Notes: generated from the letters alone by a model not told the origin. DNA of 64,000 bases from Mermis nigrescens (GCA_036768485.1 JAVLUZ010000154.1:21319896-21383895); one strand, 5' to 3'; counted from the first letter of the stretch, positions 49,209 to 59,617 are shown. Translations and numbers: made by a program.

Positions 49209-49523
49209 AATCCCTGCATGTAAGGCTACAACTAATTAGATGACCTGCCTACAGTAAATCGTAAAACAGGAAGAGTACCATCGTGCAAAAATAACTTTCT
49301 GATCTGTTTAACCAGATATAACTTGACTAAACAGATCCAGATCCAGATAAAGATTGGGTTCTGATTTTCTGGCAGATCCAGATCCAGATCAGATAACCAG
49401 ATCAGAAAATAATCAGATCCAGATCCAGATGATCTGGATCTGGATCTGAATCTGGATAAAAAGATCAGATCCAGATGATCTTTTACATCACTATGCAGGA
49501 CCCAGTATAAAAGTACTAGTCTT

Positions 49524-50155
49524 CAGTGGCCGATCTAGGATTTTCCTAAGGGAGGGCGGTGCCCCGACTTTTCCAAAAACAGTCTAAAATAGGTAAAAAA
49601 ATTCGCCCTTCACGTGAAAAATAGGTTTTTTCGTCGCTTTACATTGTATAGTTTCATAAAATCACTTTTGACGCAACGGTTTTTCGAAAAATTTCAGAAT
49701 TTTTTTACAGTTTTGTGCGAAAAAATCATTAGATTCCTTTGACTTTCACGAAAGTCCGGCAGGAAGCACTAAAAAATTTATGTGAAATTTAGGCTGCAGG
49801 ACGTTAAGAACCTTGATTTACTGCTCGATTTACTGTATTTGTAGCATTTGAGCCGAAAATCTGAGAAATTTCAAAAGTTATGCTAGAAAGTACATAGACG
49901 AAATCTGTGCGTGCTGAAATAAGTTGTAGCTGTTTCGTTTCCTGAAATCGCTTCAGAAGCTACATATTTTATGAGCAGAAAATGGCTTCCAGATCGCAAA
50001 GAAAGTAAATAAATGTCATTTATAGATATTATCCCTGTGCGAAGCGCCGGAAAAATTTGAGAAATAATGATCACCGATGGCTAAAAATCAAAGACACATC
50101 CATTCTTTATCTCGCCAAATTCATATGTTTGGCCAATGGGGGCCCCGCCGCCCTT
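49524..50155 (-). mobile_element. hAT-type element, GGCGGATCTAG family, copy 3 (no internal MITE)
   Basis: Starts CAGTGGCCGATCTAGG and runs, in reverse orientation, through the same interior as copies 1 and 2, ending at a decayed terminus near GGGGCCCCGCCGCCC. At about 49986-49992 it shows the continuous sequence CTTCCAG where the other two copies hold a MITE, so it represents the empty site. Confidence 0.8.
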
Positions 50156-50629
50156 ACACGAAAGAAACTTTTGCCGACTGACATTATGTATAATGGCGTC
50201 GTTAGATTCAATCTGGTCGTATGTATGTAATTTAAAGAGATATTAATCAACGAATGATTTTGATTTTGGCTTTTACTATAAATTTATTTATCTCTTCTGC
50301 TTGCACATCTAACAAACGATAATCTGTTTTATTAACATATCAGACTTTTTCAATTAGATCAAGATAAATCAGGTTTTCCAAAAGCTTTGCGGTCCAACGA
50401 GGAAAAGACTATTATGATTTACTGTAGTCCTCCTACCGCATCAGTGAACCTATTCATATAATCGCTTTTTGCGAATACCGCAAGCGTGCACATTTGTTAT
50501 GCGTCTTTCAAAAATATCGATCGATTGAGGAAATCCCGAGCGTCCTGCATATACGCTATACAGTTTGTCGATGGGTAGGTAGACTCGTACGTCATCAATG
50601 CGCGTTGCCTGGATTTCTATTTTTGCCTA

Positions 50630-50665
50630 GAACATTCGAGCACATTCGATGTCATTCTAAAGAAA
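50630..50665 (+). promoter_or_regulatory. Heat-shock element cluster
   Basis: GAA at 50630-50632 and TTC at 50635, 50645 and 50655 lie in 10-bp register, with a degenerate GCA at 50640 and a further GAA at 50662. This is the alternating nGAAn/nTTCn arrangement bound by HSF trimers (established for heat-shock genes). It ends about 12 bp before the TATA box, an ordinary position. Confidence 0.75.
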
Positions 50666-50676
50666 ACCTTCGTGCG

Positions 50677-50688
50677 TATATAAAAAGG
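50677..50688 (+). promoter_or_regulatory. TATA box of the small HSP gene
   Basis: TATATAAAAAGG sits 182 bp upstream of the ATG. Transcription is expected to begin roughly 25-30 bp downstream (near 50705-50712), leaving a 5' UTR of about 150 nt without an intron. Confidence 0.75.
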
Positions 50689-50756
50689 GTTAATAAAACT
50701 TTGCTTCTATCGTATTGCAGCGTTGGCGTATTTGGTATACTCGCAGTTGCGTTACG

Positions 50757-50840
50757 CATCTCTGATTTGCAGTTGTTGTTTCAGCTCAATTGTTTGCACA
50801 TCTCTGATTTGCAGTTGTTGTCTCAGCTCGATTGTTTGCC
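50757..50840 (+). repeat. 42-bp tandem duplication in the small HSP 5' UTR
   Basis: The segment beginning CATCTCTGATTTGCAGTTG at 50757 recurs at 50799 with few mismatches, two copies of 42 bp directly before the start codon. It lies in the presumed leader and could affect translation under stress (inference). Confidence 0.8.
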
Positions 50841-50858
50841 GCTTCTTATAACATCAAC

Positions 50859-50911
50859 ATGAGTTTGATTCCGTTTCTTAGCAATCATCCGTTCTTCCGC
50901 ACCGGCGAGTG
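50859..50911 (+). CDS. Small HSP exon 1
   Basis: Seventeen codons plus two bases, from ATG to donor GAGTG|GTAAGC. The peptide MSLIPFLSNHPFFRTGE is the usual sHSP start, and the split Trp codon gives the Trp-Trp-Asp expected at the exon 1/2 junction. The short exon is only recognisable through its splice partner at 53433. Confidence 0.85.
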
Positions 50912-53900
50912 GTAAGCTAATTAGTCTGTTTCAATCTAGAATATTGTCTTACGAACAAAAATAGTTCTGATAAAAAATGATAAATGTTTTATGCTAATAA
51001 TGCATTTATATTATTTGTGAAATATGACAGGTGTTTGCATCTGACCGCTTAGCAGATTCTGGAAAACAAGGCACGTCTCTGCTTGTGCAGGGTTAGCAAG
51101 GGTATTTTTTAGGGGCGTAGCCAGGGAGCACAGGGGCGCATGCACCCCGGAATTTTCAGAAATTCTGTTACTTTTCTTGTGCAGAAAATTGAGATCAAAA
51201 AGGCGAAGAGCGTCAAAAATTTTCGGGCTTCGCGCCGAGCCATCATTATTTATTTTATATATGTAGATCCAATTAGTTTTGAAGCTTAAGTCAGCTAAAA
51301 TAATCCAGCGCTTAACATCAATTTAGTGATTTCATGCACTCTTTGTTCGCTAAATGAAACTGCCCAGATTATCTATGCTCAGCTTTGTTCGTTCTACTTT
51401 ATAGCACATAATCCTATTTTAATTGAAAGGGATGACTATATTTTCTTTGCGCGCGTTTTCTTTTTCGAACTACGTCTTATTCATGAGAGGATCATAAGTG
51501 GGCCTGAAAAGGGGAAAAGCAATATTTTAATTGATACATCTTTTTATATATTATTGACAGCGATCTGTTGCAACACTATAATACTTAGCTTTGTCGAAAA
51601 CCGCATTTCAGCTCAGAACGCATTTTTAAATTCAGCAACCAACTGAAAAGTTTCGTGCATATTCAGGACTTGATTTGTTTTTGGGCTCAATTCAGGACCG
51701 ACATCTGGCAGATTTTCCGGGCTCTGCCCCGTACCCCGCTGTCGAGCGCTTAAGCGCGCCACCACACATCCGTCAGCCGCAGAATCTGATTCTATATGTA
51801 CAAAGATTTTTTGGGAGGACAAAAATGAAGAAAAAGAGTTAGAAATTTCGAGAAATTCCCGGCGCTTCGGCGCCGGAATAAGTTTGTCTGTTCTGTTTTC
51901 AATTCTACAAGGGTATAACTATTTTGAAAGTCAAAATTTTCCGGCGCAGGCGCAAGCGCCGGTTACTCTTATTTCTCTTTTAAAAGCTCCAGCATTGCGT
52001 TTAAGAGCCTAAATCAATTAGTGCCTCAATGCTTCAACTTAGTAATTCGGGGAAAGGTAAAATCCGGAAATGGAAAATGGGTAAAAGCCGGAAAATGGAA
52101 GATGAAAAATTTTTTATTTCCGAATTTTTTCACTGAAAATGCTTCTTTTATCGAAGATTAAGCTAAAATCGTGGATATTTCGATGTTTTTAGTTGAAATT
52201 CGTATCCATGGTCAAGTTGGAAAATCGCCGGAAAATGGAAAAATGGTTATAACCACGAAAATGGAAACGGATCCGTGTCCTTGATGGAAAATCGCTATAA
52301 AATTGAAAAATGGGTGAAGGTCATAGATGCGCATGGTCAAACTTTCAGAGGGGGTGAAAACCAAAAATTGTTAGATAGCTATGTGCTTCTTAAAAAGGGC
52401 TATATAGTCCTGTTGGGCTCAGAAAATTAGCTATAAAGCCTTTTTAGGCTCAGTATACAACCTTTTTAAACTTTTGACTGCATTATATCACTTTTAATAC
52501 TAAAAGTACAGAAATTGATTAATTTTGGATGATTTTTAGTGATCCGGAAAAATTTTACATTTTCACTGTTTTTGACCTCACATGCAAAAATCGTTCATCA
52601 GCTCAAAATTGCCGGATAGTACCTGTATGGCTAACCCTTTAGCGGTGGTAATACCTTCTTCATTCCTCTCTATGTGCATGTATGATAGGAACGTCTTTAC
52701 CCAGTAGTTCTTTATGTATTGGCTCGCTGTTGGCTAAATTTGCATAGCAAATATTCACAAAAAAACGACAAAAGCTAAAAACCATATTTCAATGTTTTCA
52801 GATTCAGTTTTTTTGCTGAACTCGGTACCGCGTCCAATGAGCTTCAGATAATTTGGAACATGGCATCAAAAATTTCTACCAACAATTATAAATTCAGAAA
52901 AAAACTGGACTTGATCTCTGGGAATGCAACTCACTCCGTTCGCTTAGCTTGCTTTTTTATACGATGGACCGCTACCAAATTATGGGGTTCGATTGGGCGG
53001 ATTGCTAAGAACGCCAAAAGTTCAATCGTGGTGGTGGTCTATCTGTTCTTTGAGGGTCTTTCAGACTTGGGGAAGTGCAGACTCCGCCCATGTTTGGTTA
53101 GCTTGCATACCATTAATTTGCCTTCTTATCACGATACATTTAACGGCGCGAAATTTTAGTAAGGTCCGTTTTTTGGGTAAATGACCTCCAATTTTAAGCC
53201 AAAAATTACAAAATAAACCTTAAAAACGTCCAGAAATCGCAAGTTATTCCAAAATTCGGAAGGGGTCTAAAATTTTTTGACTTTAGGTGATGGGGGGACG
53301 TCCGAGTTTGGGTGAGGGATCTAAGCCCCCTTCCCTGTTACATTTATGCTTACCAATGTTCATTGTAAATCTATTTCATCTCTTGTGTTTGGCCGCTATT
53401 TATTTGGGTTATTTCATCCGCTACATTTTCAGGTGGGATTCGTCGACTCTGGGTCACTTGTACGACCAAGATTTTGGCACCGACCTGGTCGACAGTTTGT
53501 TACGTGCCCCGGCTGCTTTGGGGCCGTATTGGTTGCGTCCGCGCTCAACTCCCATGTCGAACTCTCAGCGCGGTTTGTCCGAAGTGCGCAATGACGAAAA
53601 TCGATTCGTGGTCAACCTGGACATCAGTCATTTCTCTCCGGAAGAAATTAAGGTTATATTTTGGAATATTGAGCTCGGTGATGTTATTGCATAATCGACG
53701 CAGTGCGATTGGGTTTGTAAGAAGGGGGATTTCCCGCCAGAAGTTTGTCGTACCCTATTCTCCCCTCAAAGCCAACAAGTTTTGATCCCCCACCTTGCGC
53801 GTATATAGAGAGGGTGGCCGCCGCCATAGGTGGGCAGCATACGTGGGCAGCAAGAAAATTCTGGGGGGGGTGCAAGAGTTTTCGAAGGTCAAAAAATGAC

Positions 53901-56799
53901 CTTAAAAATGGTGGTATGGCGAAAAAACACCATTTTTCGACGTTTCTCATCAAGCACTATCCATTGGCATCAAAAAATTGCGAAAACAACGAAAAAAATT
54001 TCAAAAATTGAATTCTGGGGGGTGCATACCCCCAAACCTTCCCACGCCCTCCCCCCACGCCCAGGTGTGGTGGGCAGTACCGGAAATCTGAGGGGTGCAA
54101 GATTTTTCAAAGATAAAAAATGGCCTCAAAAATGGTGGTATGGCGAAAAAACATTGTTTTTCAACGTTTCTCATTCAGCACTATCCATTGGCATCAAGAA
54201 ATTGTGGAAAAACAGAAAATTTTCAAAACAAAAACCCAAACTCCCCACGCCCAAGTGTGGTGGCCGCTCTCTGATAATAAAAAATAATTTTTGAATCTCA
54301 CAAGAGTTTCTCAAGGGTAAAGAAAGGAAACATTCTCGAAGTAGGTCTGAAACACCGCCAAAACGGGTTTTTAGATTACTTTTCAGGTAGGAAATGCAGA
54401 ATTTTCCGGCGCTTGATTTTGATTTACATCTACTAGTATATAGGGCTAAAGACCATTTATCAACCTCCTGTAGCATTCAATCTAGGCGATCTTATCACTT
54501 TCGCATATGACTTGCGACAAAAGGTGTCATCCCTTAATTATCAGGTCCTGAATCAGCTCCTCTTAATATGCCGCTTGTAATTTCCCCTCAAAAATTTTGC
54601 TTAAGTTTCAGTTTTTAGAGCAGTGATTTTCTTATCAGAAGTTTAAGTAAGTCTGCTTACTTTAAATCGAAATTTAATTTATACAAAAAGTTTTTTCATT
54701 TTTCGAAGAAGCACGTCGCTCACGTTTGAGAAATTGAATAATTAATTCCTGAGTAAAAAACTAGATCAAAAATCAATCGCGAAATTACCTACATAGGTAC
54801 TTAAGTTTCGCTTGTGTTTCATGTGTTTCTATTGAAGATTTCCACTTTGTTGTCATCGCAGCTCTTCTTGTCAGTCAAAAATCATTTCTAAACATTGGTT
54901 GATATAAAATTTTTCAAGGGAATGGCAACAAAGTCCTATGGGGGATGCAAGATTTTACAATAGTCAAAAAATGGCCTTAAAAATGTTAGTATGGCAAAAA
55001 ACACCATTTTTGCAACGTTTCTCATCGAGCGCTATCTATCCATTGACATCAAAAAATTGCGAAAAAACAAGGAAAATTTCAAGAATTGAATTCTGGGGGG
55101 AGGTGTTTTGTGGGTTCTGGGGGTGCAAAGTGCAAAGCCCAAACCCCCAGTCCCAGGTATAGGCGAGACCCTAAATTTTCTAAACAGTTAAAAATAGGTC
55201 CAAAAATTAGCCCTTCACGTGCAACATAACGCTTTTTTCGGTGTTTTACGTTGTCTACTTTTATTTATAATCACTTTTGACTAACATAGCTTGTTGCATG
55301 TTATTTCAACGAAAACCGGTAAATGCCTTCGTTAGTTCGTAAAAAAACTTGATTCTTCGAGTTTTCTCCAAATCCTTTATTCCAAAATCTATTCATTTAT
55401 CAGACATAATAGCTCCGAATTTTGGGAGGTGATAGTCTGCTATTAGAGGGCTTAATGACTGGCAGTCCTTGACAAAGCTATGGCGGGGAAAAGGGGATCC
55501 GCCATCTTACACGTTTGCCATAAATTGAGACCGCTGCAGGATACGGGATCTACAGAATTGATTTTTTTTGGCTGATTTCCGTTATTTTGCCTAATCAGAC
55601 CCCCAGAATTTGGTTGCCGGCTATGTATTATTATATTACCTAGTAGCTTTTTCTATGGGATTGCATGATCATCTATTTGCGGAATCGGACTTAATCGTAT
55701 ATACATGATCATAGGGGTTTGGAGGGTTTTAACAAACCCCTCAAAAAAATTTTTTCACTGATCCATAATTCGTAGTTTTTCGATATATGTGTTCAACATG
55801 TGCAGTTCCTCATTTTTCACTGTATTTTGTTCAATTCATCCGATTTTTTCTGGAAATGTCATTTTTATACGGTTTAGAAAGGTAGACCATATTCAAAAAT
55901 CTTATAAAAAACTGTTTCTGATTATAGATGCACAGCATGGCCTCCCAAACCCCCTCCCCCACGTACACGTCAGTTTCTCACGTGTATTAACCTTTTTTGA
56001 GCCCAAAAAGGAACTTTTTTCAGAATTTTGGTATCACCTCTCTTGCATACCCATGCTCTGCCGGTCTGGACCTTGTAATACTTCGTTAAGGATTAAGCAC
56101 ATAATCAAGCCGTTCCTCTAGTGACGTCCATCTATGGGCAGCGACCGAATTCTGGGGTCTGATGTATGCATGTGCAGCATACGTATTATAGAAAAAAAAT
56201 TTTAAAAGGTGCCTTCTTGGTTCAAAAGTCACGGGTACTCGTCAAAAACACTATTTTGGTATTTTAGGCGAAGCTAGTTCTTTCTAGAACATGAAAACTG
56301 AAAAATTTCGCGGGAAGAACTGAAATAAAAATGCCCAAAAGCGCAATTCTAAGGGAGGGGCTATTCCGGATTAACACTTAAGCGCGTCTCAGTTGCTTAC
56401 TTCGTGCAAAGCTCCAGGGCTTTTTTGAAATTGTACGGGTAAATAGTCTCAGTTGCTTACTTCGTGCAAAGCTCCAGGGCGTTTTTGAAATTGTACGGGT
56501 AAATAATCGCGTCTTCCGTTCGATCCATCCAGGTCAAAGTGGTCGATAACAGCCTGATCATCGAAGGAAAACACGAAGAAAAAATGGACCAGCACGGTTT
56601 CGTCAGCCGTCATTTCACTCGTCGTTATCAGTTGCCCAAGGAAGCCGTGCAGGCCGAATTGACCAGCCGTTTGACCCCGGAGGGCGTTTTGCACATCGAA
56701 GCGCCCAAGGTGTCGGCCAAAAAGGTCAATGAACGTAGCATTCCGATTCAATTCGGTTCGTCGGCCAAGTCAGTTGAACAAGGCAAGGAAAAGAAATGA
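50859..56799 (+). CDS. Small heat-shock protein (alpha-crystallin family), complete 3-exon gene
   Basis: Exons 50859-50911, 53433-53652 and 56533-56799 splice in consistent phases (2, then 0) to a 179-residue protein. The N-terminus MSLIPFLSNHPFFRTGEW and the WD..DQDFG segment are typical of invertebrate alphaB-crystallin/l(2)efl-like proteins. The alpha-crystallin domain runs from about residue 72 to 150: NRFVVNLDISHFSPEEIK, then LIIEGKHEEK and HGFVSRHFTRRYQLP, with Arg121 at the position of human CRYAB Arg120. An IPI (IxI) motif at 161-163 is followed by a Lys-rich tail. Established: such proteins form oligomers and hold unfolding clients without ATP, usually in cytosol. Upstream lie a TATA box and a heat-shock-element cluster, so heat or stress induction is likely. 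Introns of 2521 and 2880 bp are filled with repeats. Length is normal for the family and no lesion is seen. Confidence 0.92.
51797..51960 (+). repeat. Fragment related to the CACGGTTTTTTG MITE
   Basis: ATATGTACAAAGATTTTTTG and the following GAAATTCCCGGCGCTTCGG match the interior of the family, without either end. Lies in intron 1 of the small HSP gene. Confidence 0.55.
53150..53350 (+). repeat. TGTTACATGCATG-type dispersed repeat, copy 4
   Basis: TAAATGACCTCCAATTTTAAG and the right end CCCTTCCCTGTTACATTTATG. Lies in the end of small HSP intron 1 and produces the misleading in-frame extension of exon 2. Confidence 0.6.
53433..53652 (+). CDS. Small HSP exon 2
   Basis: Acceptor TTTTCAG at 53426-53432, donor AAG|GTTATA at 53652/53653. 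It encodes residues 18 (last base) to 91: WDSSTLGHLYDQDFG, a Leu/Pro/Arg-rich N-terminal arm and the first strands of the alpha-crystallin domain (FVVNLDISHFSPEEIK). The upstream in-frame extension to 53287 is repeat-derived intron, not coding. Confidence 0.88.
53825..54259 (+). mobile_element. CATAGGTGGGCAG-family MITE, two head-to-tail copies
   Basis: Two copies in tandem (junction near 54068-54070), the first starting CATAGGTGGGCAGCATACG and the second ending CCCAAGTGTG. GTGGCCGC occurs just before the first and directly after the second, so they may have inserted as a pair. In small HSP intron 2. Confidence 0.75.
54923..55159 (+). mobile_element. CATAGGTGGGCAG-family MITE, degraded copy
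   Basis: The interior blocks (AAAAAATGGCCTTAAAAATG, AACGTTTCTCATCGAGCG) are clear, while the ends are eroded. In small HSP intron 2. Confidence 0.65.
56386..56505. repeat. Near-perfect 60-bp tandem duplication in small HSP intron 2
   Basis: Two copies of a 60-bp block starting GTCTCAGTTGCTTACTTCG (56386 and 56446) differ by about one base, so the duplication is recent. It lies about 30 bp before the exon-3 acceptor. On the minus strand each copy contains an exon-like end followed by a GTAAGC donor. Confidence 0.85.
56461..56528 (-). CDS. Exon-like fragment, possible first exon of an unknown gene
   Basis: On the minus strand an ATG at 56528 opens 22 codons (MDRTEDAIIYPYNFKNALEL...) with GC-rich third positions, ending at a consensus donor GAA|GTAAGC. 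The helical FKNALELCT piece is reminiscent of MIT-domain starts, but that is weak. The fragment abuts the small HSP exon on the opposite strand and its 3' half is duplicated at about 56401-56444. It may be a relic exon copied into the intron; no partner exon could be proved. Confidence 0.25.
56533..56799 (+). CDS. Small HSP exon 3 and stop
   Basis: Acceptor CATCCAG, then 88 codons and TGA. It encodes VKVVDNSLIIEGKHEEK, HGFVSRHFTRRYQLP, the LHIEAPK strand, the IPI motif and a GKEKK tail. The alpha-crystallin domain is interrupted exactly between strands by the phase-0 intron. Codon use is GC-rich compared with the surrounding sequence. Confidence 0.9.
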   Translation, partial: VKVVDNSLIIEGKHEEKMDQHGFVSRHFTRRYQLPKEAVQAELTSRLTPEGVLHIEAPKVSAKKVNERSIPIQFGSSAKSVEQGKEKK

Positions 56800-56993
56800 T
56801 TGATTCTTGTGTTAAATGCGATAAATCTCGATCACTATCAAAACACAAACCTCCTTTTTTGCCCTTATTTGATTCGGTTTTTGTGTGTAATATCGGCTCA
56901 TTTCTCTTGTTTACGTATTTCGTTTCTTCGTCGATTCGTTTAGTTTACAAAGTAATGATTCCTCTTTTTTACGAAGTGAGCGTTTTTAATTGA

Positions 56994-56999
56994 ATTAAA
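56994..56999 (+). terminator. Candidate polyadenylation signal, small HSP gene
   Basis: ATTAAA about 195 bp after the stop codon is the nearest good variant signal in an AT-rich 3' flank. No transcript data are available, so it is only a candidate. Confidence 0.35.
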
Positions 57000-57284
57000 A
57001 GCATAGCAAAGCATCATAGATGCAAGAGCGGGTTAAGATCACGCATGGGCGCGGAAGGGTTTGTACTCATGCACGGGCTTTTGGTTGACTTTGTGTATTA
57101 CCCACGTCACCGTGACCCCAGGATTTTATTTTTAGTGATTTATGGCAGCCCCAGAATTTTCTTGCCTCCCCTCTGTGATTACGGTAGAATATTATTTAGC
57201 TCATATTCCGGAATTCTAATTTTAGTAAGATTTTTGCTCCCGGAATTTTGTTGTTGACCGTGTACGATTGAGATTTCTTAGCTT

Positions 57285-57417
57285 AACCATCACTCCGAAA
57301 GACTGATGTCTTTGGCATCCGCTCCTTTCCCCGTGCCGCTGATTTTTGGCCACATATTTGAGGTTCGGCCACTTGGGCCGAAACTGGAAAGTCATCTGCC
57401 CTTCGACATGGCCGGCT
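57285..57417 (-). CDS. Orphan exon-like block, unknown product
   Basis: A GC-rich block in AT-rich DNA with an acceptor-like TTCTAG just before it on the minus strand. The open frame reads GHVEGQMTFQFRPKWPNLKY and onward to a GTTAAG that could be a donor. The plus strand is also open across it, ending at a TAG, so the coding strand is uncertain. I do not recognise the protein. Together with the fragment at 56461-56528 it may mark a third, disrupted gene downstream of the small HSP. Confidence 0.25.
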
Positions 57418-57431
57418 AGAATTTTATGCAT

Positions 57432-58505
57432 ACCGCGCGTTGTGCATCAATCCCAAAAGTAAGGTACATACATACTAGTGTTATTTTGGTAGCCCAAAAA
57501 TAATTAAAATATATTGAGTATAGTTAAGCCTAATTTTATTATGATATAAATATGATATTTCGCTATTTTTTATTTAAAATATGTGTTTTTGGTAGGTAGT
57601 GCATATGTATCCCTATTATGTATTTTCTGCAACCATTTCAAAGTAGGTACCTATGTATGCAAGCAAGATAGTTTAGGAATTAAATGCATGCATATCAATG
57701 CACTGTATTAAATTATGCATATTTTAAGACTCGTTTATTTTATTTCAAAGTCAAAAGACTAAGTATGCAAGTAATCAATATTTTTTTGAACGATTATCTC
57801 TCATTTCCAACGATTTTTTCACTTAATCAGGAGCAACAATTACAATGTTATGCATAGCAATAAATAAGCCTAGCTAGTTTGTGTTACAGTAAGCAACCTA
57901 GAAACGAATTTTGTACCTGCTCACTAATCGTATAAAATTGATTTTTGTGCTCAAAGTTTTGAGAAATAAACTGGAAAAACACGAAGCTTTAAATTTAAGA
58001 ACAAAAATTTCAAAAAATTTTAATTTATTAAAAACTTTCGAAATTTACGAGATGTAGTTCAAAATTGCTTGAATTCCTTTCACTTTTCGACAAATAAGAA
58101 AATTTCGGAATATTTGGATCTCAATCAGGGAAGCTCAACGGTCAAGAATACAGGTGGCTGACAAGGAGTTGAGAAAACGAATAATTTAATGGTCATCATT
58201 CCTACCTACCTATCTAATGTTCTTTAATCTCCCAGTCTGTTTCACACAAAGTTCGGGCATAAATTTTAAAAACGATATCCGACAACAAAAATTGACAGAT
58301 TGCGATTATAGCATTGGTTTGATATATAATTATCGTAATCCGTCGGCTTACTTTCGAATAACTTCTTAAAATTTATGCTCCTGGCTTACGTGAAACCTAC
58401 ACTATAAGCCAACTTTAATGACGAGCCTGAGCTCACCTTATATTACGCATTTATCAACACAGACAGGTGTTACTTCACTCATACTACGCTGCATTAATTG
58501 TATGT
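57432..58505. other. AT-rich intergenic stretch
   Basis: Many ATGATATAAATATGATA-like words near 57540-57600, related to 58930-59050. No gene seen. Confidence 0.45.
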
Positions 58506-58513
58506 GAGTACAC

Positions 58514-58753
58514 CATAGGTGAGCGGCTCCAAAGTTCTGGGGGGTGGTGCAAAGTTTTTCTTAAAGTTCAAAAAATGGCCTTAAAAATGGTGGTATGGCG
58601 AACAAACACCATTTTTCAACGTTTCTCATCGAGCAATATCCATTGGCATCAAAAAATTGCGAAAAAAACAAAAAAGATTTCAAAAATTGAATTCTGGGGG
58701 GTATTTTGGTTTCTAGGGGTGCATTACCCCAAACCCCTCCCCAACGCCCAATG
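58514..58753 (+). mobile_element. CATAGGTGGGCAG-family MITE, copy with imperfect flanks
   Basis: A 240-bp copy from CATAGGTGAGCGG to CGCCCAATG, flanks GAGTACAC/AAGTACGC (6 of 8). Confidence 0.8.
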
Positions 58754-59617
58754 AAGTACGCACGAATAACGTAGGTGTATACAAACCTCAACAGACTATA
58801 TGTATGAGGGGCTCGGCTCGGTATACATACGTACAAAATAAGTAGTAAGTAGGATAAAGAGCGAAAAAGGAAAAGTGCTACCACTTTATACTAAAATTAT
58901 ACCAAAATTATATCAAAAATATTTTCACATTTCCCAGAGTTTTAATATGATAATAATATGATATACCAAAATTCACAGAATTAAAATATGATATTGATAG
59001 TCCAGCAAGTGCCTACCAAAATCATATCAAAATTTATTTTTGATATATCAAAATAAGACTAATACATACGTACCTACCTATAGTCTTTTTCACACGAGTT
59101 GGATCATGAATTATAAAACCTCTCCGACAATAAGCTAACAGATTGCGATAATAGTGTGAGATTTAAGGTTAGGTGATCCTTACATTTTGGGCTAATTCGT
59201 CTAGTGGTATAAAGTTCGCTTATCAATCATTATCCTTGGAATATTACTATCAGAATTAACAATCATAAGACTAATAATAATAATCGTTCATGGGCGATGC
59301 ACGTTTCGGCCCATGGCCCTCAATGCACTTAACGTGAGCTAAATAATTACTGTAATCACACGTATGCCACATCGTAAGTTTATACCATGTAGCTGGCCAG
59401 CATCGATCCTGAGCTACATAGTAGTGGAAATCTCTTGGACTGAGCTAGTGCGGGCGGTATTCAAGCAACAAAGAGTAGGCGGAATTACGAGTATAGAAAA
59501 TCGGGCGGTGGCTGTATACATACCTAGTAAGTACCTAGCTAAAGCATAAGCATATGAACGTAAAATAAGCCTGTTAGCTGTTGAATGCATCGGCTTTGTT
59601 ACAAAAGCATTGATCTG

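Larger units (their letters stand above)
46551..49490. mobile_element. Element with AGATCC hexamer arrays, 2.94 kb
   Basis: Termini GATGTAAAAGATC and GATCTTTTACATCA are inverted. AGATCC/GATCCA arrays occupy 46557-46729 and 49335-49478, the right one containing both orientations. Flanks TTATGCAG (46543-46550) and CTATGCAG (49491-49498) match 7 of 8. The uninterrupted target (GGTCCTGCATAACCTTTGCC, opposite orientation) is present at about 40396-40420. Inside are two oppositely oriented minisatellites and a MITE at 47707-47968. No coding domain seen. Confidence 0.8.
50913..53432 (+). other. Small HSP intron 1
   Basis: Holds a MITE fragment (51797-51960), degenerate CCGGAAAATGGAAAA repeats (52050-52300), a block shared with intron 2 of the VPS4-like gene (52500-52690) and a dispersed repeat before the acceptor. 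Confidence 0.75.
53653..56532 (+). other. Small HSP intron 2
   Basis: Three MITE copies of the CATAGGTGGGCAG family in its first half, AT-rich DNA after 55160, and the 60-bp tandem duplication before the acceptor. Confidence 0.75.

Noticed and set aside
47912..49219. Pro/Thr/Asn-rich and Gly/Leu-rich frames in the GGTGGGGCTGTTGG arrays
   Set aside because: They are translations of minisatellite units inside a transposon and occur on both strands equally.
53287..53432. Upstream in-frame extension of small HSP exon 2 (MMGGRPSLG...)
   Set aside because: It is derived from a dispersed repeat, and a good acceptor at 53432 joins the true first exon at 50859-50911.
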